Positions 48,954 to 61,333 are shown, numbered from the stretch's first letter. The stretch is DNA of 64,000 nucleotides from Rhynchosporium graminicola (GCA_900074885.1 FJUW01000001.1:558001-622000), one strand, 5' to 3'. The notes: generated by a model from the letters alone, not told the origin. Translations and numbers: made by a program.

Positions 48954-50333
48954 GATATAGGAGTGTATATTGTGCTAGAGTAAAGAGATAACTTTGGTAG
49001 ATAGGCGCCGCGATGAATATGAGCTTCCTTTTCATGCTTCCTACTGTGATATAAAGACTTTCATGGCACACCTTCACCTTGTTTTGAAGGCCAGTGATAT
49101 CTTCGATATACTTTGCCAAGAGAACCTCGAGGTGCTACAACTTTCAGATGCAAAGAAATGTACGAAGCGAAACAACCCCCCAGGATTTCGAGAAGAACCC
49201 ACTTCGTGTAGACCTCTGATGGCAAAGCATGGGGCTTTCTCATTGTATTGTAATCTTGGTGGCTTTTGTGCAAAGCACGCTCGGAGTCTTCCTCACCGCA
49301 TGTTCACCCCCTTGACTGCTCTGAAAACTCTTCACTTCAACTTCTGCACGAATTCCTTACTCTGGGATCTTCTAACTTACATTTACAGATCCAAAATAGA
49401 CTTCGCACATTTTATATCTATCCAAACCACTTTCTGGTCTGTTCCAGGTTTAGCTAGCCAAAATTATCTCAGTTGATTAGCGAGATTAGTTGTTTTTGTT
49501 TCAAGTCTTGGACGTTACAGTATTCTACCAGATCGAGGTTCTAATATCGCAGAACTGTTATAAATTATTGATATAGAGTGGTACGTAGCTTTCCTATTAT
49601 CTTTGATCGCATCGGTGGTTCTTCTTTGGTAACGAACTAAACCAACTTTGGTAGCGTTCACAGGATTCTGAAATACACCCCTTCAAAAACAGCAACACTC
49701 ATACTAGACACGATTGAAATCGAAACTCGTTTATCTCAATACACTGAATCGACTAGACTGAATTTTTGGAGCGACGGATAGATAGGGTCCAATGAATACC
49801 AGCGAGACCAGACCTGCCAGCGGATGGTTGGTTATACACCACACTATTGCGGCACAGTTTCAGGTAGCGGAGTGCCGCAGCATAGTATAATGTTGTGAAA
49901 GTGTTAGAAGAAACATTTTCTGGCAACTATTGAAGATTCGAGTGCTTCCGGACGCCAGAGGATGGTCACATCTATTGGCTGGTCTCCTAATTCGAGATTC
50001 CAGATCATGCAGGAAGCCTCCCGATACCCGATCGTTATGAGCTACCCGTCGCACATCTCCGTTCCTCTCGAGCCACACATTAATGAAAAATAATTTCTGG
50101 TGCTTTGAGACTTTCTACTTTCCTTCATCCATGCGAATAGGCTCGAAAAGTTTGGTTGTGGGAATCTCTGTTTAACCATATCTACAACAGAGTGCTCGTG
50201 CTAACAGACACAGTACGCTTCAGACTTCTTTCTACGCGTCCATTTCCAATTTTAGGGCTGACCTAAATTTAGTTTAGAAGAAACATACCGACTTATTTAC
50301 GGAGAATTTTTGTCGAGTTCGCAAGGTTTGAAG
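48954..50333. other. intergenic region
   Basis: No confident gene. An ATG frame of 137 codons at 49063-49476 (MAHLHLVLKASDIFDILCQE) has no domain and no splice support. It is a possible remnant only. Confidence 0.4.
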
Positions 50334-51095
50334 ATGCTTGTCTGGGAAAGATGGAAGCGAGGGCGGTTGCACACCCTCTTGGGAGGGAACCAAAAGGCTT
50401 TCTTCGCTCTTCCTCATCGATCAACCTATGCCCAGTCTTTATTTCAAAGGATATTGGAAGTGACTACAGCTATGCCACACGGAATGTTTGAGTTGCACTT
50501 ACTACCTAAAATACCCACCGAAAAGTCCTTCTTTACCACGAGTGACCCGAAATGGCACCGACCATGTACAACGGTCGAGTATGTATGCGTTGTATCCCAA
50601 GACCAGCAATATAAGTGGGTAAACCGCTCAGTCAGACTCCAATGGGCACAGGAGAATGATGTGGAAGTCTCATTCGATCGAGCCGGAAGATTGTTCCTTC
50701 CTTTTCAGCGGGTTACGCTAACACAATTCTTCACATCATCTTGGCCGCGAGAGATCAGGTAGTACGTGCCTGTGGCTAAGTCTCAATGATGGAGAGATTC
50801 ATTTCAATCATTTCAAAGCCAATGCTAACCTTTCCAGCCTTCCAGTCTGTTATCCCCCGTGGGTACTTGCCAAAAAGCAAGGCCTGCGCCTCCGACGAAG
50901 AAGTGAGCCAAATGAAAGGGTATGACAGATAGTACAAATGTGCTAGATCCGTCCAAACGACCTACACCTAATCAAACAAAACTTCAGGAAATACTGCTAT
51001 TCAGAACTCGAAATTCAATACTATCTCTGCCGCTCAAAGTCATCATGACAGCCATTGTAATGATTCTCCAATCTCAAGGCAGACACACCCCATGA
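50334..51095 (+). CDS. putative spliced protein of unknown function
   Basis: Three segments join in frame (50334-50758, 50838-50919, 50988-51095) to give 204 residues; both introns have GT-AG ends and pyrimidine-rich acceptors (TTTCCAG, ACTTCAG). The protein starts MLVWERWKRGRLHTLLGGNQ, is rich in Trp and basic residues, and includes WVNRSVRLQWAQENDVEVSF. The tail has a hydrophobic stretch (LPLKVIMTAIVMILQ). The frame can be extended 8 codons upstream only by a TTG, so the ATG at 50334 is used. I recognise no family. It could be a lineage-specific gene or a decaying one. Confidence 0.42.
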
Positions 51096-51464
51096 CAGCA
51101 GTCTACCTCAGCGATTGTTCGTGACGCCAGTACGCAGGGATTTGGTATCACCATCACCTTGCATACAGGAGAGTTTCTGAACGATTGCAGACATATTGCC
51201 GAGAAATAACAAACACCAAACAACATTTAGAAACGAACACAAAGACCAGGTCAGCCGAAAAATTTTGCCCTTCGCCATCGTGAGCAGGCTACTAAGCCAC
51301 ACCAGGAAGAGCAATGGCAGTTTCGCCAGAGTAATACGTATGACCAGACTATACCCTAGTTGGATGAATTAAACTTCTTGTCTGGATAATGGCAGAGATT
51401 CGTGGTCTTTGCTTTCGCGTGGACCGGTTCGGCCCGAAGTTTGTTCGAGACGTCGGACTTTGTC
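51096..51464. other. convergent intergenic region
   Basis: Short stretch between two uncharacterised genes. Nothing further is seen. Confidence 0.45.
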
Positions 51465-52487
51465 TCATGACCGCGATGGTTGATATACGTCGGCTTTCCT
51501 TGATGACTTGTAAGATTTCCCACTTCTTCCCTTCTCCCTGTCTTTCCCATGCCTCAAGTGGCGTGCTTCACTCCTCATATCGTAATAACCGGCGTCTAGG
51601 GTACCGTTCATTCGTTCACGCGCCTGCATTTCTGGAGTCTGGAAGTCGTCTTCAACCAAGTTCAATTCCTTATATGGTACCTGGCCCACCTGGGTGTCAT
51701 GCCTCTCCGTATAGGACATATTGGCTTTGAAGTCACCCTCGTCTATAAGGCCGCATTGGTGCAAATGCTCCATCAAGAAGTAATCAGGTCGGTTTCCAGG
51801 CGCTCCCCCATGTTGCTCATGATGAGCACCAATATGCAACATCCTTGCCCTCCACGATCCGTATGGATCATATGGATCCTGGAAGTATGCCTGAGGATCA
51901 TCACAGAAGGTGCAGACGGTTTTCGACGGTGGACTGTGGCGGAGGAAATGGGAAAAAGAATGAGCCTACGTCGTGGTTATGTTAGCCATGGCTATATTAA
52001 GCGAATTTGGTCAGAAGGAATAGCATTTCTCAAGCAAACACCGAGATATTTCGAAGAAAAGGAAACTTTGGGCTCTCCCGTTACCTACAATCCAATGCTC
52101 ATGTTCTTCGGGACGAAATGTGACGTAGCACCCGAGCATCCCAAACTCGCATGGAAGCTCGTAGTTCAAGACGACTGGACCCATATCACCACGAGTGAAT
52201 TGATACCAAGGGGGTACTGGGAAGGGCGGGAGGGAAGGAGCACTCGACAAAGTGGTGGTATCGGATGAGAGCTGGCTCGCAGAATCACTGTCGCTGCGTC
52301 TTCTCGAACTGCTAAGCTGAGAGAAACTTCCGAGCGCTGGACAAGCTGTGCTCGAAGAGTAAGAAAGGTATGGCTCAGATTGAGGGCTGGGTTGATTATT
52401 GAACGTCTGTGAAGAAAATCGAAGACGATGCTCGCGATCGCTGTACTCGTAAGGCTTCAAGAAGTTGTTTAAGCTTCTAGTATCCAT
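51465..52487 (-). CDS. uncharacterised Cys/His-rich (zinc-finger-like) protein
   Basis: Two exons (52487-52089, 51965-51465) give 299 residues in frame, with a GTAGGT donor and GACGTAG acceptor. The N-terminal 120 residues are Ser-rich and probably disordered (STACPALGSFSQLSSSRRRS). A Cys/His region follows: LPCEFGMLGCYVTFRPEEHE, then HWIAHSFSHFLRHSPPSKTV, then CTFCDDPQAYFQDP. The spacing C-x5-C-x11-H and CxxC suggests a paired zinc-binding fold similar to degenerate C2H2 fingers. Then comes GSWRARMLHIGAHHEQ and YFLMEHLHQCGLIDEGDF. The tail is basic (DREKGRSGKSYKSSRK). Similar proteins are, to my recollection, common and uncharacterised in filamentous ascomycetes. DNA or RNA binding is inference. 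Confidence 0.68.
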
Positions 52488-52947
52488 GACAAAACTGTTC
52501 GTGGATGGCTGGGTAGTGATGGTGCTTGTCTACGAATTCAGTGCGACTGAGGATGGTGAGATACTGGGGTTCGAAGACGAGAACACCCGGCTTGAAATTT
52601 TGATTATTTGCAGAACCAGCTCTGAATTACTTTGAAATCAGCACCTCCGCTGAGATTGTCAACAGTCAGTCAGTCGATGATTTCAAGAAATCTCTAGGTG
52701 ATTATCGTCAGAAACGTGCGAGGACCAGAGGAGGCGGACACAGCAAAGCTGATATGGCGAGCGATAGCTGAAGTTCTCACTTGGCTGAATGATGAGCTGG
52801 ACAGCGTGGGGGAATTAGAGGTGCGAACCGCGGTTAGTAGACTCTGATAGACCCGAGGGAATTGCCTTTGGAAATTGTGTTCTTGTTGTTTTATGGTCAT
52901 TTGTTTCTTCGAGAGTGTGGGTGTTAACACAGAAGCAGGAAGAAGAA

Positions 52948-53193
52948 ATGCTGGAGCCGAAATATGGTCTTCGCCGTTGGAAACCCAGACTACTTATATA
53001 TACATTTCAGATTGGACTGGCATCTATTTGTATGCATGCTGTAGCCGAGCTGGGGCCGACTCCAGCTGCACACCATATGACGGCAGCTCGAAGCAGAGTC
53101 TCGTGGTTCATCCTTATCCACAACATATTGAAATTCATCTTTGCAATGGCTGTTTCCTCGGTTCCTCAATTATCCCAATGCGGGAATATTTGA
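52948..53193 (+). CDS. weak small ORF with two hydrophobic segments
   Basis: MLEPKYGLRRWKPRLLIYTF opens an 81-residue frame with hydrophobic runs around LLIYTFQIGLASICMHAV and WFILIHNILKFIFAMAV. It could be a small membrane protein or a fragment of a larger one. There is no family match and no upstream exon that I could connect. Confidence 0.25.
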   Translation: MLEPKYGLRRWKPRLLIYTFQIGLASICMHAVAELGPTPAAHHMTAARSRVSWFILIHNILKFIFAMAVSSVPQLSQCGNI

Positions 53194-54016
53194 CTTCTCA
53201 CGAGCTAAGCTGCTATGTGTATCACGTAGTTTGCAGTTTGAAACACGAGATTTGCAAATCGTCGACTAGGGTTTATATTGCACAGCACGAATCAAGTACA
53301 TCCACTGTCACGTCCACATAGAACAATGGTGCAAAGAGAGGCCGAACAGAAAGAAATCGCAAAAACTTTGCAGCTGGCTGAAGTACTGTCGGTTCTGTAC
53401 GACATGCGGGGAGTTCGCGGTACAGATAGTTGCAAGGATGTAGCTTCCCTCCAAGTTCTTGATGGTCTGCCCAAGCGGCAGGGCATAAGGGACAACAAAC
53501 GCAATTGGTCTTATCTACGCCAAATACAACAAGAAAGCAAACTTCGATCCCAGCCTAGCTGTTCTGCACAGCTGCCCGAGCTGCGGAAAAGGCTGCATAG
53601 ATGTGGCTGCCGTACTTTGATTTGAAATCAGTTTCCAAATGGTTACTCTGCTTGATGCGAAACTCGTCCAATCGTCGATATCCCAGACATCGCGCTTCGT
53701 CTTCCCCGGCTGGTCACGACATGACAAGGAAGTCATGAGATGGATTTTAATTACCTTGAGACGCCGGGCGACGTTCGTGCAGGATCTTGGGAGCGTTGAA
53801 AGCATATGGAAGTCAGGATCTGAACTCCAAATCGGCCCATTATGCCACGCAACGTCTTCCCATACCTGTATTTGTTTGGTCTCGGCCGGCTTTGTTTTCA
53901 CGTCAATCTACCGAATCCTAGGGATGTCCCGCACTCGAGTTCATTGGAGCGACTTCGTATACGAACGCGGTCTACCTGAAGCCAAGTCATAAAGTGATCG
54001 CAACGCTTCTGCAGCA

Positions 54017-54370
54017 TCAAGGGGCAACATAGCTCCCTCCGAAGAAGAAGAGTATGGTGAAACAATGCATGGTATTCTCCTCTGAATGTCTCAAGCTGCA
54101 ATGCCAAGGGCGTAAAAACAACCACTCGGAAATGAATGCTTGATGCAAAGTGCGGGCGGGCCGAACTCACCTCTTTTCAGCATAAGGTCCCAATGAGAAA
54201 CTTGGTGTGGCACACTTCTTTGAAATCTTCGCTCGAAGAGCCTCTCGGGGTGACCAGACTTGAAATTTTTGAAAAGGTTCAGACTCATTCCTGACGTTGA
54301 AGATTGGCTCATTACCTACAAGTTGAGGACGGGGTGGGTGTTGTACACGTATGTCTGCAAGATGCTGCAC
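54017..54370 (-). CDS. weak two-exon candidate
   Basis: Exon 54370-54171 and exon 54095-54017 join in frame across a GTGAGT-GCAG intron to give 92 residues (start MQHLADIRVQHPPRPQLVGN). Support is only the consistent intron. It has no domain. Confidence 0.22.
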
Positions 54371-54558
54371 ATAGGTGATCTCCTGCGGTAAAGCATGCTA
54401 CTCGGTATCAAGCGATCGTCAAGAATTAATGAATACAAGAATTAGATGACGACGCCGCCTCGTCACAAGTCCAGGAGCCAGACCTCTTCTAGACTCCAAT
54501 ATAGACATAACAAGGGTATATCTCTTTCCACCTTTGTCACTGCCAGTGGGAAGCTTTC

Positions 54559-56747
54559 TCAATCAGATGCGCACGACACCCTCATCTTCGCTACCATGTT
54601 TTTCAAGTGACTCCTTTCCCCATTCTCATCCCCTGCCTTAACGATTCCCGGGAAAGTCACGCAGCGAATCTCCCTCTCGCTCAACATATCTTCATCCTCG
54701 CCACCAATGTCCTCCATGATATCCATATCGAACATCGTCTTCTGATAATCCACTATGCTGGGCATTACAACGCTGAAAATTGCTTTCTGGACGCGTAGTT
54801 GACGCGAAAGATCGATTGCGCTGGTCAGGAGACTGCGGAGGGATTGGTCGCGCGTATCGGTGCTAGAGTTTGAGTTGGTGTCGCTGATTGTGACTTTATC
54901 TAGGATGCTATTGATCAGGATGAGAAGGGTGTTGGTCAGACTTGCAGTTGATGCGTGAAGGGCTTGGGGTGATTTGTAGAGGATGGAGAGCGTTGTTGAG
55001 CGCCACTGGTTCATACTTTCTGGGGAGCCTGGAACGAAATTAGATAATCGTCTAGTTTTGGGCATCGTAGCTTAATTTGTGAAAGAAAATGTAGGTATGT
55101 ATCACTTACCGAAACTACTCAGAGTCTTCTCTACACTCTTAAAGTCGGCAGCTTGATCCTCGGCTAGACCGACAAAATAAGCGGAAAAGACATGTGTCAC
55201 CAGTAGTCGCGAGACCAGGGATTGGATAAGGTTGATCTTGGAAGTGGAAGCGAGAGAGTCGAAGGTCGGGACTAGATCTTCGAGAATTGCGAGTGTGCCT
55301 TCGGAGGCTTGAGATGTATCTATATTTAAGCTATCAGCTGGATTTTTTGTCTACATATATTCAGAATGCGACAATTTAGTGATTGAGAAGAGTTGAGCCG
55401 TGAGATATGAAGAGAAAGAAAGTGGTTGGTGGGTAAGAGGCGACAATCGGGATGTCCAACTAGGCGCTAAGCTTTGCCGATGAAGAGAAAAGTTTGAAGA
55501 AATGCAGGTTGACTTGAGGTTCGTTTCGCAGCCATAGTTTTAGCGATCATGCGAGCTCGGGAGGCTGGACTAAAATATTGTCGATGAGCGCAGTAAACGA
55601 CGAGGGTTCAATGTCGTCGATATACTCATTGATGACATTCGCTTCAATATCTCGGCTGATTTATACCTTCAAACCTTAATGATCTTGACATGTGCAACCC
55701 ACAGATATCAGAAATCAAGTTCGGTCGCATCAAAAGCAGCAATGGCCGGCCTTGTGCCAGTGCCTGACACGAGCTTAAATATCCGAAAATTGACAGATCT
55801 CCCGACAATATCAGGAATCACAACACCACTTAGTGTCTTACATCGCCATTACAGAGTCCCAGTCCCCTTTCAATAGCCAAGAACTTGACTTGTCCAACTA
55901 TGGACAGAGGCCAAAGCAGAGTAATCGTTCAACCTAACGACCGCGAAGGAGAGCTACAAAACTTACCTATCCTCACCCTCCTGAAATTGGTAATAACCCA
56001 ATTCTGCAACCCGTTCCCCAACCTCCTCATCTCCTCCCCGAATACCTCGTCGCTAACCTGCTCCCCACTCTTACTACTACTGCTAACCCAACTCTTGAGC
56101 CCCCTCACCTGGCCCTGCAACAGTCTAACCTGCTCCTCCTTCTCCCGTACCTCGCCCATTGCCTCATTATACGCCTCACGGAAGGCATCGCGATCGAGCA
56201 GTAGACTGGAAATCCGCGTCTCCATATCACGTTCCGGCTCTTCTCGAGCTTCGACTGAGCCGGGAAATTCTTCTCTTAAAAGACGGTAAGATGCGTCTTT
56301 ATGTTGAAATGTGGCATTGAGATGAGAGTATTTATTTTGCCAGTATTGCAGGGTCGAAGTTTCGGCTGCGAGTTTGTGGGAAAGAGAAGTGAGAGATGTG
56401 GAGAACTCGTCTTTCATTATGCTTAATTCGCGGGTTAGATTGGCGATCTGGCCATTTTTCTCGAGGAGAGTGGAGGATTGAGATGTTGAACTTGATGCAG
56501 TTGACGCACCATCGTCGACTTCTGAGGCTGGAGATGTGCTCGTTACATCTGTCCCTGCCACTCTTCCTCCTCCGGCACTTCCAATCCCTAACTTCGCGGA
56601 GTTACTGACTGAAGTAACTTGTTGCGCATCACGGTCTGTCTTTGAGCGTCCGTGTAGGGCGACTCTTGGAGGGGTTGCGATGGGCGATTTGTTCGCTCGG
56701 AGGTTGGATATTGGAGCCCGTGTGGTTTTCTTTTCGTGCGTACTCAT
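54559..56747 (-). CDS. coiled-coil protein of unknown function with a 647-base intron
   Basis: Three exons (56747-55967, 55319-55110, 55028-54559) give 486 residues with all phases closing. The N-terminus is Ser/Thr/Ala-rich (STSPASEVDDGASTASSSTS). A coiled coil follows, roughly residues 95-225 (LEKNGQIANLTRELSIMKDE, EVREKEEQVRLLQGQVRGLK). The C-terminal half is helical: FRRVRIDTSQASEGTLAILE, LLVTHVFSAYFVGLAEDQAA, MNQWRSTTLSILYKSPQALH, and a final block DIGGEDEDMLSEREIRCVTF plus PGIVKAGDENGE. The last block looks strongly conserved in style, but I cannot name the family. A link to Mei5/Sfr1-like proteins came to mind but is unproven. Intron 1 (55320-55966) is several times longer than the others in the window. 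Confidence 0.75.
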
Positions 56748-57352
56748 GGTGAAGGAAACATTGAGCGCATCTTAATCCTCTTCATTGCCTTGAATAAAAC
56801 CAAATCAAGCGAATGGAAAGGCTGGCTAGTGCGAGAGCGAGGAATGCTCCCTTGGTGGCTGCCTTGAGCAACAATGGGCACATACAATTTGACCGGCTCG
56901 GCCCGAGATCAAGTGGGGCGAGGCTGACCAGGCTGCGGAGGGGATCGATTTGTTGATTTCTGTTGCTACCAATGCTTTACGTGAGAAGTGATCGGAAGTG
57001 ATTTGAATTCTGGCTAATTTATTTCCGGTCCTGTTCTCATATTGCCGATTTGCTTGCACAAGGGTTTTCTTTTCACAAAATCACACGAACAGGACAATGC
57101 GCACTTGTTACGAGAACGATTTTCAATGAGCTCTGTTACGTTCATAAACGCTTGTAGTGTGTCCCACGCTAGGCGGAGGACGACATCAAGGATCTCCGGC
57201 TGTATCAACACAGAAGTCTTCATCTAGCTCCAAGGACAAGCGAAAGAATGAAAAAGTTGGCCGAAAGCAGGACACCCAGACTGAGAAAATCTCACGGATA
57301 GGAAATAACATAAAAGCTAAGGCTTCTCCACGAGTAGAATGAACTCCTCACG
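56748..57352. other. intergenic region
   Basis: Upstream region of the coiled-coil gene and downstream of the putative gene at 57.4 kb, both on the minus strand. No feature is supported. Confidence 0.45.
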
Positions 57353-58922
57353 TCACATTTGCTTAGCGGCCCAAATGTCAACAAAAGTTCGCATGGCCTT
57401 GTTGGCCTCCTTCATTGCCGATAGCAAGCTGGATAAACGAGACCTCGTCTAAACCACAGCAAAAAAATTACAATAGGAAAAGCTCACCGTAGGACTATAA
57501 GCGGATGAAACGTGTTGTCCACCAGGACCTGTCACCAGACTCGCGTCTTTCCAACCACTAAACATTTTGATCTCTTCCTCTGCGATGCTCACACTATACA
57601 GGGCAGTTTCGTCCTATGCATCCAAAGCACAGGACAAGTACTATCTGGTAATCTCGTATACAGACTGTCTCGCCCGACCAGAATGATAGCTACTATCCTG
57701 ATCCGTTTAAGGTCGTCCTCGTCCTGGCAGTCTGCCTTGACAGCCTTGACCCAGTATGCTTCTGCAACTGCATCGCAACCTTCGCCGAGGCCAGTGTCGA
57801 TGAGATAGTCACAGTATTCGTCGCTGGATTGGAAGTCTGGGGTTGGCTTGGTGGTGATCCAGTTTGTGATAGCGGCTTTGAGACTGGCCAGTCCATCCCA
57901 GCAACCTAACTCCCTTGTACGGTCACTTTCGCTGTCTATTAATGTACCTAAAGGAATGATGCCTTGAATACTCTCGGAGGGGAGAAGCGCATGTCGGACT
58001 ACGATCCGCTTTCGCGGAAGTCAGTATGGCGTTGTGCAACATTGGGGAAGTGACCTCGCATAGTTTCAGAAACACGTCTGAGCCAGTGTACCACATTGCC
58101 AACCTTAGCAATGTGTGGACCAAGGCGAAGACCTGTATATACACCACCTTGACTGGTATTGAGGACGAAAGCTTTTGGGGTCCAATAGTCAGACTTCCTG
58201 ATCTGGAGAGTCATGATTGCAGTGTCCCAATACGTGAAATGCTCGAATCGTGCTGTCGAGCCACGTGGCCAAGAGGTCAATGGCGATGAGGTTCATCTTC
58301 TCAGTGAAAGCCTTGTCCTCGAATTGCTTATCGTAGAGATTGGATGATGTGGTCATTGACTTGACTCCAAAGAGTGTCGGCTTGGCACAAGCATACTGGT
58401 GCCGCATCTGACATCTGAACATTATGTAATGCCGATACGGACTTTCAAACGCCTATAGACTTTCGTGTAGTTCCTCAGAGTAGTGCGGAAAAGGCAATAG
58501 CATGGTTTCCACAATATAAGCATACTATGGTGTTGATAGGTTCAAACATGGTGATCAAGGACAGACATAGGTCTTGCGAAGGCAGATGCTACTCCACCAC
58601 TAAGAATTGGCGAAGCTGTATTTTGAGTAGGAAAGGCGCTAACAAACTCTCGCGAGGTTTTGACAAAATGCAAAGGTGTGTCTGATATTAAAGAGCCATT
58701 GCGTACTTCTAAGCTCCCGAATCTTGACAGCCCGCATTGTTGGCTGAGCTCGGTATTTCCTACCCGAATTGACCCGTTCCAAATTGTCGAGGTAACCTTC
58801 TTAAACCGGCTGGCGTGCGCGGAATGTGTAGCCATGGAGCTGCCATACGACGAGCAAATCAAAACAATAGATGCAGCAGAAAAGAACATAGAAAAGACTA
58901 CTAGACATAACTCTAATGCCAT
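57353..58922 (-). CDS. putative multi-exon protein of unknown function
   Basis: Several open blocks in one direction suggest a gene. The most 5' starts MALELCLVVFSMFFSAASIV, a signal-peptide or anchor-like segment (58922-58542). A middle block contains NLYDKQFEDKAFTEKMNLIA (to about 58230). A 3' block reads ELGCWDGLASLKAAITNWIT and CDYLIDTGLGEGCDAVAEAY. The 3' exons are the best supported: one ending 57694, then 57613-57488, then 57448-57353, with phases closing and stop at 57353. The last intron would be only 39 bases, so an alternative is read-through to an early stop. Joins between the 5' blocks are ambiguous, with two competing frames at about 58.0-58.2 kb. It may be a real gene mis-modelled here or a decaying one. 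Confidence 0.42.
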
Positions 58923-61333
58923 CTAACTCAAAGTCTCCAAAGAAGCCTTCAGAGATAAGAATTTTCCGAGCATCTTTTCCGTAGAATCTCAAAGAGCATT
59001 CGACTGTTGCTATCCTGAGGAGTTTTCTTTCCCGCCAGAGGACAGAGCCTTGCTGAGCCATTTGGCAGGAGCATACATTCTGGACCACTCAGATTTCATA
59101 ATTTCGAGGAGTGCAACATCGACCAGAATTATTATCCAAACAGAGCAGCTAGTCCAGCGGAAATTCTCCCCGGCATGACCTATTTCGCATGCGAACACCA
59201 GCTTTCATGCACCTCAACGTCACTGAGGCCGTGCGACCATCATTTGACTGGACCCTTCTAGAGTGTGTTCCATGACACAGCCGTCCTGTCAAGTTTCAAG
59301 AAACCCTGCTCGCGACGGTCTGGCCCGATCTTAGCACGAACGATCATCAGATTCTAGGAAACTAAAAGAGTCCCGAGTCCGCGCGGGATGTCTCAAGTAG
59401 ACTTTCGATTTCATAACGTTCTACAAAGCTCCAACTTCCAAGGATAGAGCTATGCAATAATGTCGAGCAACTTGAAGCAATCTTTGGTTGGCTCGTGCGA
59501 GTTGGTTGTGTGCCGCACACCAGGTTCTGTCCCAGCTGCGGGCGAGGTAGAGGTGAGGCCAGGCCTTGATAGACTCAATCGGAAGCTTGTCTCCTAGCCA
59601 GTAAGCCGGTGGACATGGTAAATGTAGGGAAAGTCGGGACTGATTTCGCGCGGGTGAGCCATCTGATTCCATTCGGACCCCAACCTCTTCAAGACGCCTC
59701 GGAGCCCCTCCGCTGATATTGCCACACCTTGTTTAATCCGGAGGTCCACAGACTTCGATCAATTCAAGCATGTCGATTCGCTGCTGCTGCTACCCATCCC
59801 AATAACTGCTCGGCTTGCGAAAGTATCAAATGAGGCTGTGGTGTTCTTTGGCTTTGGTACCCTAACGAAAGGTAAGATCCGCTTTCCGCTGAAGCTTTTA
59901 ACAAATGAACAGGTCCATGTTTAACTTTCCCCCTAGACAGCAATGAAGGCCTTTGGTGGCCCTGTGGGTAAGCAAATTAATATATAGCTGATGGTCCAGA
60001 TTCCTGTGATGACAACATACAGCACAAGAGGAGATCAACGTTGAAGTATTGTGAGTGGACTTGGCGCCAATCGAGGATGCTGATTGGTTGGTGCGGGTAG
60101 GATAGACGCGTGGTGACGTACGCTGTGCGTCATTGCGATACGGCTGCGGCTGCATGGATCGAACTAAGGTAGGGGTCCAAGTGACGGGACGTGGGCTGTA
60201 TGGATCTGGAGAACAATTGAATCGAACGTTTGAAACTGCCAGATTCCGATTTCTCCTTTGGGTGCGGTGTGCTTTTCCTGGTCCCGAGGTTGATGCCTTG
60301 GATGCACAGCTTTCTGGGGGAAAATTGGGACCAACTGCAAGTGGAAAAACAGGAGATAATGTTAGAACGGTTGATCTCCGAAGACGCAATATAGGAACGG
60401 AAAAGTTGCAACACTACCCACCTGTAGGAATGCCAGTGAGGAATTGGAACTAAACTAAACCAAACCACACCCTCATTATTGATTCTTTAATTTGTGCGAG
60501 TCTAATATTCCCATAGTCTTTCCTAACCACTACGAGTATGCCAAACTATACCTACCACAATGTTTGCTACACTCAGCATAACATATTTCGAAGTTAGAAG
60601 TTCAGATGTCGCAGTCATATATGTTAGTGCGCCGAGATGAAACTATCAGGTATAGAGAGAGATAAAGTAAGGTATGGAGCACGACCAGGTAGGTAGGTTG
60701 CCGGTCTATGCAGGCTAGACTCTGGTCAGCTCATTTTTCACAACCCATTCCTATCCAAGCCTCTGCCACTTCTTGGGCCTGGCGATGAAGAATTCGAAAT
60801 AGATGGGCTTCTGATACTGATACTACTATACGTACCTAGGGGCTTATAAGTAAGAAAACATCAGATATTGTAGTATCTACCTATTTCCCCCCGGCTTGTG
60901 TTTCTAGTTTTTATTTATCATCTTCAAGTATGGCTGCGTGCGTGCGTGCGTGCGTGTCGTAGATGCTTATACTTAGTAGAGGGGAATGTGTTATTATATC
61001 AGATAAAGTCAAACTAGATCTAGTAGTAGCCGAGATGAATTTGAACTTTCTAACTTCTACAAGAAATGTCTCTAGCTTTACATGTTTGCGTATTTCTGAT
61101 TAGGACAAAACAAAAGGTGAATGAACGAACCTGATCACTGGCCCACTTAAAGCGCCCGCACTTCGAAGAACCCCGCCTCCCTACCAGGCCTTTTACCTAC
61201 CTAGGTATCCTGCCCAACCTTGGTCACCGATCGCGAATAAGAGGCACACTACACTCCCTATAACCTCTCTTCTAAAAGTTCCATTAAACAACTGCCCGCT
61301 ATTCCCTAGATCTTTCGAGATCCCACCTGCATA
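58923..61333. other. 2.4 kb gene-free region upstream of YPD1
   Basis: No gene is supported. ORFs at 59.4-60.5 kb lack domains. A short CGTG tetramer array lies at about 60936-60957, and TACCTA/TAGGTA words recur near 60.68, 60.83 and 61.19 kb. The right end is the YPD1 promoter. Confidence 0.5.

Larger units (their letters stand above)
52488..54558. other. 2 kb region of weak ORFs
   Basis: No confident gene. ATG frames worth recording are 52900-52694 (-, 68 codons), 52948-53193 (+, listed separately) and 53326-53625 (+, 99 codons, charged start MVQREAEQKEIAKTLQ). A spliced minus candidate at 54370-54017 is also listed separately. The mixture suggests decayed genes or young ORFs. Confidence 0.4.

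Noticed and set aside
53515..53901. 128-codon minus frame with protein-like composition
   Set aside because: I could not connect it to flanking exons or name a domain; it may be a remnant but support is too weak for a feature.
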